Translations under genes and position numbers: made by a program
Assembly (NCBI GenBank): GCA_016721085.1
Contig: JADKJI010000022.1
Coordinates: 1-64,000 of the forward strand
Direction of reading: 5' to 3'
DNA: 64,000 bases
DNA from: Chitinophagaceae bacterium
GTDB lineage: Bacteria; Bacteroidota; Bacteroidia; Chitinophagales; Chitinophagaceae
The notes under the pieces: model-generated
Told to the model about the DNA's origin: nothing
Seen by the model: the letters and a program-made list of their open reading frames with translations, nothing else
Databases searched by the model: none
Part shown: positions 45,096 through 53,787 of the stretch, piece by piece
Numbering within the stretch: position 1 is the first letter of the stretch
Layout: every line of letters begins with the position of its first letter

Positions 45096-46748
45096 ATGAA
45101 GCAATTAAAATATATAACTCATTTGTTAATCGTTACCAGCCTGATGCAGTTTTCTGCCAGCGCTCAGGATACAACAAAAAAGAAAAGCATTGATATCACT
45201 TCAACCTTCAAGCCGGTATTGAGAGAGGCTTCCAAAATCAATTTCAATGCCGCCCCTCCAACAGCTGATACTTCTGCAACAAAGCTTAGCTATAATATAC
45301 CAGGACAACAATTATTCTTTGGGTATAGTCCTGCTGAATTAAAGCCTGTTGCGCTTACCATCGATTCAGTTACTGCCTGGCAGTACAGTAACTATATTAA
45401 AGTGGGAATAGGAAATGTACATCAGCCATATATTAAAGCTGGATTCAGTTTTGGGGATGGCAAATCAACATATTTCAACATATTCGCAAGTCATTATACT
45501 TCAAAGGGCAGCCTTAAGTATCAAAAGAACAGCTTTACCGGGGTAGGAGCAGCTGCTACTTACCTAAGCCCTAAACATCTTGAATGGAATGGCCGAATTG
45601 GATTCAGTAGTGATGATTATTATCTCTATGGGTATAGTCCTTCTACATTAGTATTCACAAAAGATGAACTGAGACAAAGATTCCAAACTATTGATGCGGC
45701 AGTGCATTTCAGGAATACGGTTCCAACTGAATATGGCTTAACCTATCATCCTTCATTGAAGATCAGTGGGTTTACAGATAATCATTCATTGAAAGGAAGT
45801 GAAACCAATTCTGTATTGGATCTGCCTTTGGAAAAAACATTTGGAAGTTTATTTTCTTTCAGATTGGCTGCTACTGCAGATATCACCAGCTACTACCTGA
45901 AAGACAATTCTCAGAAAAGGAGCACACAGAATAACCTGTTTTATGTATCACCTTCAGTGCTATTGAAGACTCCGAATATTTTCATACAGGGTGGATTACG
46001 TCCATCATGGGATAATAAGATATTCACGATGTTACCGAACATCATGGCCGATATCACCACCGATGATCAGCGATTCACTTTCCAGTTAGGATGGATAGGC
46101 TATTATAATAAAGGAAGCTATAAACGCTTTGCAGGAATCAATCCATGGTTAGCGCAACCCGATTCTCTTTTGAATACAAGGATACAGGAAAGGTATGTAG
46201 GGTTTAAGGGATCAATCGACAATCATTTCTCTTACTCAGCAAAAGTGGGATTCCAGCAATACAGGAATATGCCGCTTTTTGTGAATGATATTGATGATGG
46301 TAAAACCTTCAAGATCCGCTATGAGCCAAAAATGGAAGCCCTTCAGTTACATGGTGAAGTAGCATATACGGTGGGAGAGCAGTTCAGCGCATACGGTTCA
46401 TTGAACTTTAACCAATTTACCAAATTACAGAAGGAAGTAAGAGCCTGGGGATTGATACCATTGGAGTTGAATGCTGGCTTACGCTGGCAATTACTGAAAG
46501 ATCTTTGGCTTCGCACCGATCTTTGGGTTTGGGACGGTCCACAATACCGCACCAAAACCGGTGATCATTTCAAGAACGATGGAGCCTTCGATCTCAATAT
46601 GGGAGCCGAATTCAGGATTACTAAAAACTTCAATCTCTGGTTACAGCTCAACAACATTATGAATAACAAGTACCAGCGCTGGAACCAATATGAGTCATTT
46701 GGGTTTAATATTTTGGGGGGAGTGACGTATTCGTTCAATCAGAAGTAG
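45096..46748 (+). CDS. Outer-membrane beta-barrel protein (TonB-receptor-like) linked to the TPR protein
   Basis: I chose the ATG at 45096, which gives the signal peptide MKQLKYITHLLIVTSLMQFSASAQ; the longer frame starts 39 bases earlier with TTG. The 550-residue protein opens with a proline-rich periplasmic region (DITSTFKPVLREASKINFNAAP, then YNIPGQQLFFGYSPAELKPV). The remainder is amphipathic strand-rich sequence with an aromatic final strand ending GGVTYSFNQK. It lacks a plug domain, so it is more porin-like than a TonB receptor. It lies 64 bases after the large TPR gene. Confidence 0.8.
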   Translation: MKQLKYITHLLIVTSLMQFSASAQDTTKKKSIDITSTFKPVLREASKINFNAAPPTADTSATKLSYNIPGQQLFFGYSPAELKPVALTIDSVTAWQYSNYIKVGIGNVHQPYIKAGFSFGDGKSTYFNIFASHYTSKGSLKYQKNSFTGVGAAATYLSPKHLEWNGRIGFSSDDYYLYGYSPSTLVFTKDELRQRFQTIDAAVHFRNTVPTEYGLTYHPSLKISGFTDNHSLKGSETNSVLDLPLEKTFGSLFSFRLAATADITSYYLKDNSQKRSTQNNLFYVSPSVLLKTPNIFIQGGLRPSWDNKIFTMLPNIMADITTDDQRFTFQLGWIGYYNKGSYKRFAGINPWLAQPDSLLNTRIQERYVGFKGSIDNHFSYSAKVGFQQYRNMPLFVNDIDDGKTFKIRYEPKMEALQLHGEVAYTVGEQFSAYGSLNFNQFTKLQKEVRAWGLIPLELNAGLRWQLLKDLWLRTDLWVWDGPQYRTKTGDHFKNDGAFDLNMGAEFRITKNFNLWLQLNNIMNNKYQRWNQYESFGFNILGGVTYSFNQK

Positions 46749-46797
46749 AACCCACTTTTCATAAATCTTGATTATTTGAAGAATACATTTTCTTTTT

Positions 46798-46941
46798 GCC
46801 TAAAGCTTAAAGCCTAAGGCTTAAAGCTTATTAAGTAAGCAAAACGGAGTTCATTTTATTTATATGAACATTTGTAGTTCACGAGTACTTATGGCAGCTA
46901 CCTAAACATGCCTTAGGCCCTAGGCCTTAAGCTTTAGGCAA
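46798..46941. repeat. CCTAAAGCTTAAAGCC / AAAACGGAGTT repeat
   Basis: GCCTAAAGCTTAAAGCCTAAG faces CCTTAGGCCCTAGGCCTTAAGC, with a core AAAACGGAGTTCA and ATGAACATTTGTAGTTC. It is homologous, in the opposite orientation, to the element at about 9110-9206 and related to 35553-35705. Confidence 0.7.
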
Positions 46942-46961
46942 AAAGTATCCAGCAAAAAAAA

Positions 46962-46969
46962 TATTTTTG
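46962..46969 (+). promoter_or_regulatory. Predicted -7 box upstream of the HU/CCDC81-like gene
   Basis: TATTTTTG matches TAnnTTTG and lies 35 bases upstream of the ATG at 47005. There is no clear -33 TTG. Confidence 0.4.
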
Positions 46970-47004
46970 CGTTCATTGGAAAAACCGTTCTTTCGCACTC
47001 AACC

Positions 47005-47625
47005 ATGCTCCTAAAAGAATCTTTATATAGCTATCTGTTGCAGTCCCGCCAGTTACCAATACCTGGACTCGGTACTATTTTGGTGGAAAGGAAGCCTGCT
47101 CAAACTGATTTTGTGAATAAGCAACTTTTGCCTCCTTCCTATTCTTTCAAATTCGATAAGTATTTTGATGCCCCGGATAAGGAGTTTTTTACATTCCTGG
47201 CGGCTCAGAATGAAATGGCCGATTATGAAGCAATAAGGTGGTATAATGAATGGAGTTACGACCTGCGTAATAAAATTCGCACCGACAATCCGGTGGAATT
47301 GGAAAAGGTGGGTACCTTAAAAAAGGATCTTTCAGGCGATATTGTATTTGTTCCTGCAGCACCGATAGACCTTTCCCTCGAGCCTGTGGCTGCTGAAAGG
47401 GTGATAAGGCAAAATGCAAAACATACTGTGTTGGTGGGTGACAGGGAATTGACGAATGAAGAAGCTGCTGACAGTTTAATGGAAGATGAAGGAAAGGAGA
47501 GCAAGGCCTGGTGGATCATTACCATTGTACTAACCACGATACTTTTACTGATTCTGTTTTTTAAATTCTACCAGAACGGTCTCAATACCGGAGCCATCGG
47601 CAACCAGCAAACTATAGGCTTTTAG
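47005..47625 (+). CDS. HU/CCDC81-like domain protein with C-terminal membrane anchor
   Basis: The 206-residue protein starts MLLKESLYSYLLQSRQLPIPGLGTILVERKPA, a segment like the first strand-helix of prokaryotic HU-CCDC81 domains. A second part follows, LEKVGTLKKDLSGDIVFVPA. One membrane helix lies at about 168-188 (WWIITIVLTTILLLILFF), and a short tail follows. Similar proteins in Bacteroidota often carry a C-terminal SPOR domain, which is lacking here. The role is unknown; a link to cell division or the envelope is possible. Confidence 0.6.
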   Translation: MLLKESLYSYLLQSRQLPIPGLGTILVERKPAQTDFVNKQLLPPSYSFKFDKYFDAPDKEFFTFLAAQNEMADYEAIRWYNEWSYDLRNKIRTDNPVELEKVGTLKKDLSGDIVFVPAAPIDLSLEPVAAERVIRQNAKHTVLVGDRELTNEEAADSLMEDEGKESKAWWIITIVLTTILLLILFFKFYQNGLNTGAIGNQQTIGF

Positions 47626-47677
47626 TAATAACAGCTTTCCAATTCCCGAATTTCTTTCTTTTCTTTGCTGGCGAAAT

Positions 47678-48574
47678 ATGGAATCAATCATTACTTACTC
47701 CCGATGTCCGGTTTGCGGTAGCGCTCAAATCAAAGAAGCTATTCAGGTAAAGGATCATTCAGTATCCGGAAAACAGTTCTCTGTTTGGGGTTGCGCAGAA
47801 TGCCAGTTCAGGTTTACCCAACATGTACCTGATGCCGATTCCATTGGTCCCTATTATCAATCTGAAGCCTACATTTCCCATAGCAATACCCAAAAAGGTC
47901 TGGTAAACCGTTTGTATCATAAAGTCAGAAAAATCACTCTTGCTAATAAACGAAAGCTGATTGGTAAAATAACAGGACAAGCTACTGGTAACCTGTTAGA
48001 TATTGGTGCGGGTACAGGAGCGTTCGCTTCCTATATGGCACAAAGTGGATGGAGGGTTACAGGCCTTGAACCTGATGCACAAGCACGTAAAGTGGCTTCG
48101 GAAGCACATAGAATACAACTTCTTCCGATTGATGAGCTTTTTGGTTTACCAGTACAACATTATGATGCTATTACTATGTGGCATGTACTTGAACATGTTC
48201 ATGACCTGGCCGGCTATATGGCGCAATTGAAGAAATTATTGAAACCGGGTGGTTGTCTGTTTATTGCGGTGCCTAACTATATTTCGTATGATGCAGAACG
48301 ATATAAGGATTATTGGGCTGCTTACGATGTACCAAGACACCTCTATCATTTCTCCCCGCAATCAATGAAGAAATTGCTGGAACGAAACGGATTGAAACTG
48401 AAAGCTTGCAAACCTATGTGGTTCGACAGTTTTTATGTAAGTATGTTAAGTGAGAAATATCTTACCGGAAACAGTAGTATCATTAAAGGTGCCTGGGTTG
48501 GTGCCCTCTCAAATATGATAGCATTATCAGATAAGGAGCGTTGCAGTTCCCTCATCTATTGCATAACCTTATAA
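47678..48574 (+). CDS. Class I SAM-dependent methyltransferase with zinc-ribbon N-terminus
   Basis: The 298-residue protein opens with a zinc-binding CPVCGS...CAECQFRF region. It is followed by a Methyltransf_23-type core: NLLDIGAGTGAFASYMAQSGW, GLEPDAQARKVA, AITMWHVLEHVHD and LKPGGCLFIAVPNY. Proteins of this layout methylate small molecules or sugars; the acceptor is unknown. The C-terminus (CSSLIYCITL) ends 2 bases before the stop of the convergent glutaminyl cyclase gene. Confidence 0.82.
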   Translation: MESIITYSRCPVCGSAQIKEAIQVKDHSVSGKQFSVWGCAECQFRFTQHVPDADSIGPYYQSEAYISHSNTQKGLVNRLYHKVRKITLANKRKLIGKITGQATGNLLDIGAGTGAFASYMAQSGWRVTGLEPDAQARKVASEAHRIQLLPIDELFGLPVQHYDAITMWHVLEHVHDLAGYMAQLKKLLKPGGCLFIAVPNYISYDAERYKDYWAAYDVPRHLYHFSPQSMKKLLERNGLKLKACKPMWFDSFYVSMLSEKYLTGNSSIIKGAWVGALSNMIALSDKERCSSLIYCITL

Positions 48575-48576
48575 AC

Positions 48577-49397
48577 TTACTGGAGTTTGATTTCGTAGAA
48601 AACAGGCCATTTTTTGCCTGTTACGAAAAATGTTCCGGTTGATTTATTAAATGCGATGCCATTAAACTCTCTGGCAAACTCGTATTTGCGAGTAATTTCT
48701 GATTCAATTTGACTAAAGTCGATACGACCTACTACTTTGCCCGTCTTTATGTCAATTTTAAAATATATGGTGTTAACCAGCGATTTGCATATAAAAATCC
48801 ATCAACATATTCCAATTCGTTAATATTACCAACAGGTCCGGAATTGTCCAAAATGCCTATAATGTTAGTTACCTGAAGAGTAGAAGGGTTTAGAAAATAG
48901 ATACTATTGCTTCCATCACTCATTATAAGATTTGAAGTATCATGAGTTAGTCCCCATCCTTCGGGAGAAGGTATAATAAACTCACCTTTCTTTTTAAAAG
49001 AAGGATAATCGTAAATAAACCCCTTTTTGCCTTTCCAAGTGAGTTGGTAAATGGTATTGTTGAATACTGTTATTCCTTCTCCAAAGTATTGAGACTTATC
49101 TAATACTATTTTAGTGTCATTTTTCCCAGTTTTAAAGTTAACGAAACCAAAGGCAGAAGGATAGGGGCTTTCTTCGTTGTTACCGCCAGAACTCTCAAGA
49201 AGCTTTCCGTCATGAAATTCAAGGCCTTCGGTGAAGTAAGTACTATCTTTTGGATGTGTTTTTACGATTGAAAACCCAATAATCGGGGGTATAGGTTCTG
49301 GATTTGCTGTTGGAGGGGCGTCTTGATTAGGTTTTTCAGTACTGTTGCAAGCAGATAGGGTGAAAATGGCTAAAATGCTGATTATTAGATACTTCAT
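48577..49397 (-). CDS. Glutaminyl-peptide cyclotransferase lipoprotein (one frameshift)
   Basis: The frame 49397-48747 encodes a lipoprotein signal (MKYLIISILAIFTLSAC) and most of a Glu_cyclase_2 five-bladed propeller: YFTEGLEFHDGKLLESSG, FGEGITVFNNTIYQLTWK, PEGWGLTHDTSNLIMSDGS and NINELEYVDGFLYANRW. It stops after PYILKLT. Adding one base to the T4/A4 run at 48756-48759 continues it as PYILKIDIKTGKVVGRIDFS and ends with WPVFYEIKLQ and a stop at 48577-48579. The enzyme turns N-terminal Gln into pyroglutamate, protecting exported proteins; it is an outer-envelope lipoprotein. The break is probably a homopolymer error. Confidence 0.85.
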
Positions 49398-49420
49398 TAT
49401 GGATGCCGTTGGGGTAAAAG

Positions 49421-49428
49421 CAAAAATA
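49421..49428 (-). promoter_or_regulatory. Predicted -7 box for the glutaminyl cyclase gene
   Basis: The minus strand reads TATTTTTG, matching TAnnTTTG, 24 bases upstream of the ATG at 49397. Confidence 0.45.
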
Positions 49429-49782
49429 CTACTTGAACTGTAACAGGCATACTACTGCCTATATAATATTTTGTGAACTAGCTTTGATTTACCGGATTTT
49501 TTTTATTGCTTTACACCAGCTTATAGTCTGAATACCGCTCTATTACCTGATCCTTCTACTGGCGGCTCCCTCAATAAGACTCCTCCGTTGACCCTCCTTT
49601 TAATTTACGACTTTCGTTGACCCGTTCCTCTATTGGTATCCAATATCAATCGTACCCCATCCTGTTTAATACCTGCTTACGCAGTGTACCTTACCTTGAC
49701 GTATCCACGCGAATGTATTCTCCTATCCAGATGAATTCCATCATGTCCCCCTATGTAACCGCCACAAAAGAAAGCAGTTACA
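49429..49782. other. Gene-free divergent gap
   Basis: No ORF of quality, repeat or RNA fold is recognised. The plus-strand half is pyrimidine-rich with scattered CCTCC blocks and presumably holds the promoter and leader of the M43 protease gene. Confidence 0.4.
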
Positions 49783-51064
49783 ATGAGATTATTTTTATCC
49801 GTTCTATCCCTATTAATTGGGATCATTGCCTCTTATGGCACAGAAAAACTGTGCTACACACGATTACCTGCAACAACAGTTGCAACAGGATCCTTCCCTG
49901 CTTGTTAAATACCAGCGGGCAGATGCTATTACTTCAAATCACCTACATAACGAAATTATATCTGGTGCCACTGGGGGCAGCAACGGCCAATTACCAGTAA
50001 TAAAAATTCCCGTTGTAATTCATGTTGTTTATAATACTTCAGACCAAAATATTTCAGAAGCACAGATAAGATCACAGATTGAAGTGATGAATAAAGAGTT
50101 CAGACTTCAGCATGCCGATACTAATAAAATTCCCTCAGCATTCAGATCTTTAGCAGCAGATACTTATATAGAATTCGCATTAGCTACTGTAACTCCCAAG
50201 GGCTATGCAACCAATGGTATTGTGAGAAAGAAGACAGACCGCTACATGTACGGAATGGATGATAAGATTAAATTCAGTTCTACTGGTGGAGATGAAGCCT
50301 GGGATAGTGACAAATACCTCAATATCTGGGTGGGAAACCTGGTGTCGGGAGTTATTGGTTATTCAAGTGTTTTTGGAGGACCAAAAGAAAAGGATGGCAT
50401 CGTTGTTTTGTATTCAGCTTTTGGAAATACCGGAAAGCTTTCAGGTACATATACAAAAGGGCGCACTGTAATTCATGAGTTGGGACATTGGATGGGACTT
50501 CGTCATATCTGGGGTGATATTACCTGCGGTAATGATGGTATAGATGATACTCCAATGCAAAAAGCAGCTACAAGAGGTTGCCCCTCTGGTGTTCTGCCTT
50601 CTTGTAATAATGAAGCTGGTGGTGCTATGTACAATAATTACATGGACCTAACGAACGATGAGTGCATGAACATGTTCACAATAGGACAAATGCAAAAAAT
50701 GAGGGCTTCCTTTGCCTCTGAAGGTCCGCATGCCGCATTGTCTCATTCAAATGCAGCATCTGCTATTCCATTACCAGAACCTGCAACACCAGTAGTTAAT
50801 CCAGAGGTTTCACCACTAATTAAGCTTTACCCGAATCCTGCACAATCGAATATCACAATTGATATTAGTAGTCAGGAAAATCTGATTGGCCAAAACCTAA
50901 CAATCCACAACCAACTAGGTCAACAAGTACTAACAGTTAAACTTAGCCAATTACAGACAAGAGTAAACCTGCAACAACTTAAAGAAGGCATCTATTTTGT
51001 TCGCATAGGACAACAAACAAAACCATACAAATTGCTTAAGACAGGTTCGGTTATTAATCCCTGA
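49783..51064 (+). CDS. Secreted M43 (pappalysin-like) zinc metalloprotease with T9SS sorting domain
   Basis: The catalytic motif is HELGHWMGLRHIWGD (HExxHxxGxxH), with the Met-turn MYNNYMDLTNDECMNMFT after it. The upstream cytophagalysin-type region has VVIHVVYNTSDQNISEAQI. The C-terminus (IKLYPNPAQSNITIDI to IYFVRIGQQTKPYKLLK) is a type-A T9SS sorting domain, so the enzyme is sent through the type IX system to the surface or medium. The open frame begins at TTG 49817. A better start is the ATG at 49783, MRLFLSVLSLLIG, out of frame by one base. Removing one G from GGG at 49819-49821 gives the signal peptide MRLFLSVLSLLIGSLPLMAQ. Confidence 0.87.
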
Positions 51065-51103
51065 TGACTGAAAGATTAAGTCAAAAGTTTTTAGGTGTAG
51101 CTT

Positions 51104-51474
51104 ATTGAGTTTGTTCAATAGGTTCAAGGAGTTCAACAGGTTCCAAAGGGCAGATTAATGGTAGGCAGGTCTAACATATAAGTTTTTTTACTTCGAAGAA
51201 CAAAGAGCCCCACGTAACTTCTTGCAGTGGAGGACCCAAGTTGAGGTCTAATACTAATTATTAGTTAGAATAACTAAAAAGAGAAGGCCGATAGTTAATT
51301 AACTATCGGCCTTCTCTTTTAAAGTTCTAATTGCAATTAATTTACATATTAGACTTAGGTTCCTCCGCCAATGGATTGACAGGGGCCCTTGTTCTTCGAA
51401 GCAAAAAACTAAAGTTAGACCTGCCTTTGTCTGTCCTGAACCTGTTGAACCCTTGAACTTTGAACAAACTCAAT
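51104..51474. repeat. 371-bp multi-level inverted repeat (cruciform) element
   Basis: Three nested levels of pairing share one centre at about 51299. Outer: TTGAGTTTGTTCAA and GGCAGGTCTAAC (51106-51173) with GTTAGACCTGCC and TTGAACAAACTCAA. Middle: ACTTCGAAGAACAAAGAGCCCC with GGGCCCTTGTTCTTCGAAG, and GTGGAGGACCCAAG with CTTAGGTTCCTCCGCC. Inner: a perfect palindrome GAGAAGGCCGATAGTTAA/TTAACTATCGGCCTTCTC flanked by AAAA and TTTT (about 51278-51321). The outer arms contain the GTTCAACAGGTTCC family also seen at 11945 and 34045. It lies between convergent genes, so the inner stem could act as a bidirectional terminator. The whole unit looks like a MITE-like or structured-RNA element. Confidence 0.85.
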
Positions 51475-51522
51475 CTGTAAACCTAAAACCTTAAACTTTT
51501 AAACTTTAAACTTTAAACTTTA
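51475..51522. repeat. Half copy of the AACCTTAAAC hairpin family
   Basis: AAACCTTAAACTTTTAAAC and further CTTTAAACTTTAAACTTT follow the large cruciform directly and end at the lpd stop. Only the right arm of the family is present. Confidence 0.5.
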
Positions 51523-52718
51523 TCACAGATGTATCGCCTCTCCGTACGCCACTTCAATAGCATCTTTTATGCTTTCGCTGATAGTGGGGTGAGGGTGGAT
51601 GCTATTCAACACTTCGTGATAGGTTGTTTCCAGTTTTCTTGCAACAACAGTTTCTGCAATCAATTCGGTAACATTATAACCGATCATATGAGTGCCCAGC
51701 CATTCACCGTATTTAGCATCAAATATTACTTTTACAAATCCTTCTGTATGTCCAGCTGCAGAAGCTTTACCAGATGCACTGAGAGGGAATTTACCAACCT
51801 TTATTTCATAGCCAGCATCTTTTGCCTGCTTTTCAGTGAAACCAACAGAAGCAATTTCAGGAGTGCAATAGGTGCAACCTGGTACGTTTCCGTAATCAAG
51901 TGGTTCAGGAGAGTGATTGTATTTCTTTTCATTGTAACCAATCTGTTCAATGCAGATGATACCTTCTTTACTAGCTACGTGAGCTAATGCCTGACCTGGA
52001 GAACAATCTCCTATAGCATAGATGCCTGGTACATTTGTCTGATAATATTTATCAGTTACAATACGTCCTTTATCTGTTTTAATACCGGTCTCTTCAAGAC
52101 CAATACCTTCGATATTTGCAGCAATTCCAACAGCACTTAAAAGAACATCAGCTTCCAAAACCACTTCACCAGAAGCTGTTTTTACTTTTGCTTTCACTCC
52201 GGCACCAGAAGTATCCACTGAAGTAACTTCTGCATTGGTCATGATATCGATACCATTCTTCTTGTAGTTCTTTTCGAGTTCCTTTGAAATGTCTTCATCT
52301 TCAACAGGAACAATTCTTGGCATAAATTCAACGATGGTCACTTTTGTTCCCATGCTGTTATAGAAATAGGCTTGCCTTTTATTTTCCCAAATCCCATCAC
52401 CACATCAATCTTATTCTTCTTCATAAGGAACTGAACTCCTTTACTCATCTTATCGGCAACACCACGGCTACGTTTTACCACTGCATCGAATTGATGCTGG
52501 CCAGTAGCTTCAATACCAAAATCTTTTGCATGCTTTATATATTCATATACCTGGGCACTTTTCAGTAATGCCTTGGTAGGAATACAACCCCAGTTAAGGC
52601 AAACACCACCAAGACTCTCTTTTTCAATGATAGCTGTTTTAAAACCCAATTGCGAAGCCCTGATTGCGGCTACATAGCCACCAGGTCCACTGCCAAGTAC
52701 CACTACATCGTACGCCAT
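51523..52718 (-). pseudogene. lpd: Dihydrolipoyl dehydrogenase (E3) with internal deletion of about 200 bp
   Basis: The N-terminal frame (52718-52338) begins MAYDVVVLGSGPGGYVAAIR (FAD site) and has the redox motif GGVCLNWGCIPTK (40-48), ending in GKIKGKPISITAWEQK. The C-terminal frame (to 51523) has YFYNSMGTKVTIVEFMPRIVP, NVPGIYAIGDC and the dimer-interface active site SIHPHPTISE. The two frames overlap, but about 65 residues that normally lie between them are absent. Missing is the segment with the ATGxxxR/GxGxIGxEFA NAD-binding motif. As given, the gene cannot make working E3, the shared subunit of the 2-oxoacid dehydrogenases. Because lpd is normally essential, an assembly deletion, or a second lpd copy elsewhere, is likely. 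Confidence 0.85.
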
Positions 52719-53035
52719 AAATAGATATGATTTAAGTTTTTACTGTTGTTTAGCAAGAAGCTGCGAAGCTACTTTAGAATGGGGAAATGACCAAACGTTG
52801 AGCCTAGAGCTTAAGGCTGGATGCCGGATGCTTGATGCTAGATGCGGGATGCCTAAGGCTGAAGGCTTAAAGCCTAAAGCCTAAAGCCTAATTCAGGCTC
52901 CGGACTCTTGTGTTTTACTATTGACAGGGAATCCAGTTAAATGCAGTGGATATAGTATGAGTTTTTTCCTGGTTAATCTTTTGACTTTTCTGCTGCCTTC
53001 CTTCCCTACTTCCTTACTCCCTAACTTCCCTACTC
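52719..53035. repeat. Gap with GCTTAAGGC/GATGC repeats
   Basis: Bases about 52798-52892 hold GAGCTTAAGGCTGGATGCCGGATGCTTGATGCTAGATGCGGGATGCC followed by repeated AAGCCTAAAG units. They are related to the 35553 and 46798 families and to 39965-40000. No gene or structured RNA is recognised in the remainder. Confidence 0.55.
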
Positions 53036-53746
53036 TCAAGAGATTTTCTTGAATTTTTTCCCCGTCCACACATAAAGCTCAGGGGCGCATAATTCGCAAT
53101 CTGTATAGTAACCTTTGCTATCAGGAGGGTTTACAATGAGGAGACTGCTGCTTACTTTGAAAGAATAGCCGTTGGAGGATTTGGGGCCCGCGAATACTTT
53201 TCCTGTTTTAAGATCTACCACAGTACTTGAGTAGCATCCGGTACCACAACTAACCTGGGTGAATGCAAATTGACCGGCAAAATCAGGTCCTTCTTTCACC
53301 TCTTCCTTTGTAGCTTTCTGGTAGAGTTTACCAGAACCACAGGTTGAGAAATCCAGTGTTCGGGGTATCGGCCCCTTGTATTTTTTGGAAACAGGATAAT
53401 CATTGAAAGAGGCTTTGGCAACAAATTTCTTCCTTGCTACAGAATCTTCTGGTTCAACATTGGTGACCGTAATTGTCATCTTTATTGTAGTATCTCGCTT
53501 TGTAGCGTTAATACTGTCTTTTATTGAAGTGCTGTCAATTACAACAGTTTTTATGTTTTTTGAGATACTATCGCGTTGCGAGGGTAAGCTATCTTGCTTA
53601 ACTGGTGGGGTAGTAGTGTTGGCTAAAACAGTCGATTCTGCTTTTGTTTCAGCACTGAATGATTTTGAAAATACACGATGTGCCACCCATCCCATTGTGA
53701 AGGTGGCAAGAGCTGATATGGCCAGGACGAATAAAGGGTTTTTCAT
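53036..53746 (-). CDS. Membrane-anchored protein of unknown function with conserved cysteines
   Basis: The 236-residue protein has one N-terminal membrane helix (about 5-24) and a Ser/Thr/Lys-rich periplasmic linker (about 30-100). The C-terminal domain has KGPIPRTLDFSTCGSGKLY, GPDFAGQFAFTQVSCGTGCYSSTVVD and YYTDCELCAPELYVW. The GPDFAG...CGTGC pattern is recurrent in uncharacterised proteobacterial and Bacteroidota secreted proteins. Function is unknown. It follows the T9SS type-B protein by 41 bases on the same strand. Confidence 0.7.
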   Translation of the reverse strand: MKNPLFVLAISALATFTMGWVAHRVFSKSFSAETKAESTVLANTTTPPVKQDSLPSQRDSISKNIKTVVIDSTSIKDSINATKRDTTIKMTITVTNVEPEDSVARKKFVAKASFNDYPVSKKYKGPIPRTLDFSTCGSGKLYQKATKEEVKEGPDFAGQFAFTQVSCGTGCYSSTVVDLKTGKVFAGPKSSNGYSFKVSSSLLIVNPPDSKGYYTDCELCAPELYVWTGKKFKKIS

Positions 53747-53787
53747 AATACGGTTAGCAGTACCATACTATAACGATTTCCTGAGCA

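Noticed and set aside
49617..50000. Plus-strand ORF upstream of and overlapping the M43 protease
   Set aside because: No signal peptide, no family features, and it overlaps the start of the protease in another frame.
51278..51321. Central palindrome as a simple intrinsic terminator only
   Set aside because: The stem with A and T flanks could terminate both convergent genes, but the outer nested arms are not explained by a terminator, so it is reported as a larger element.
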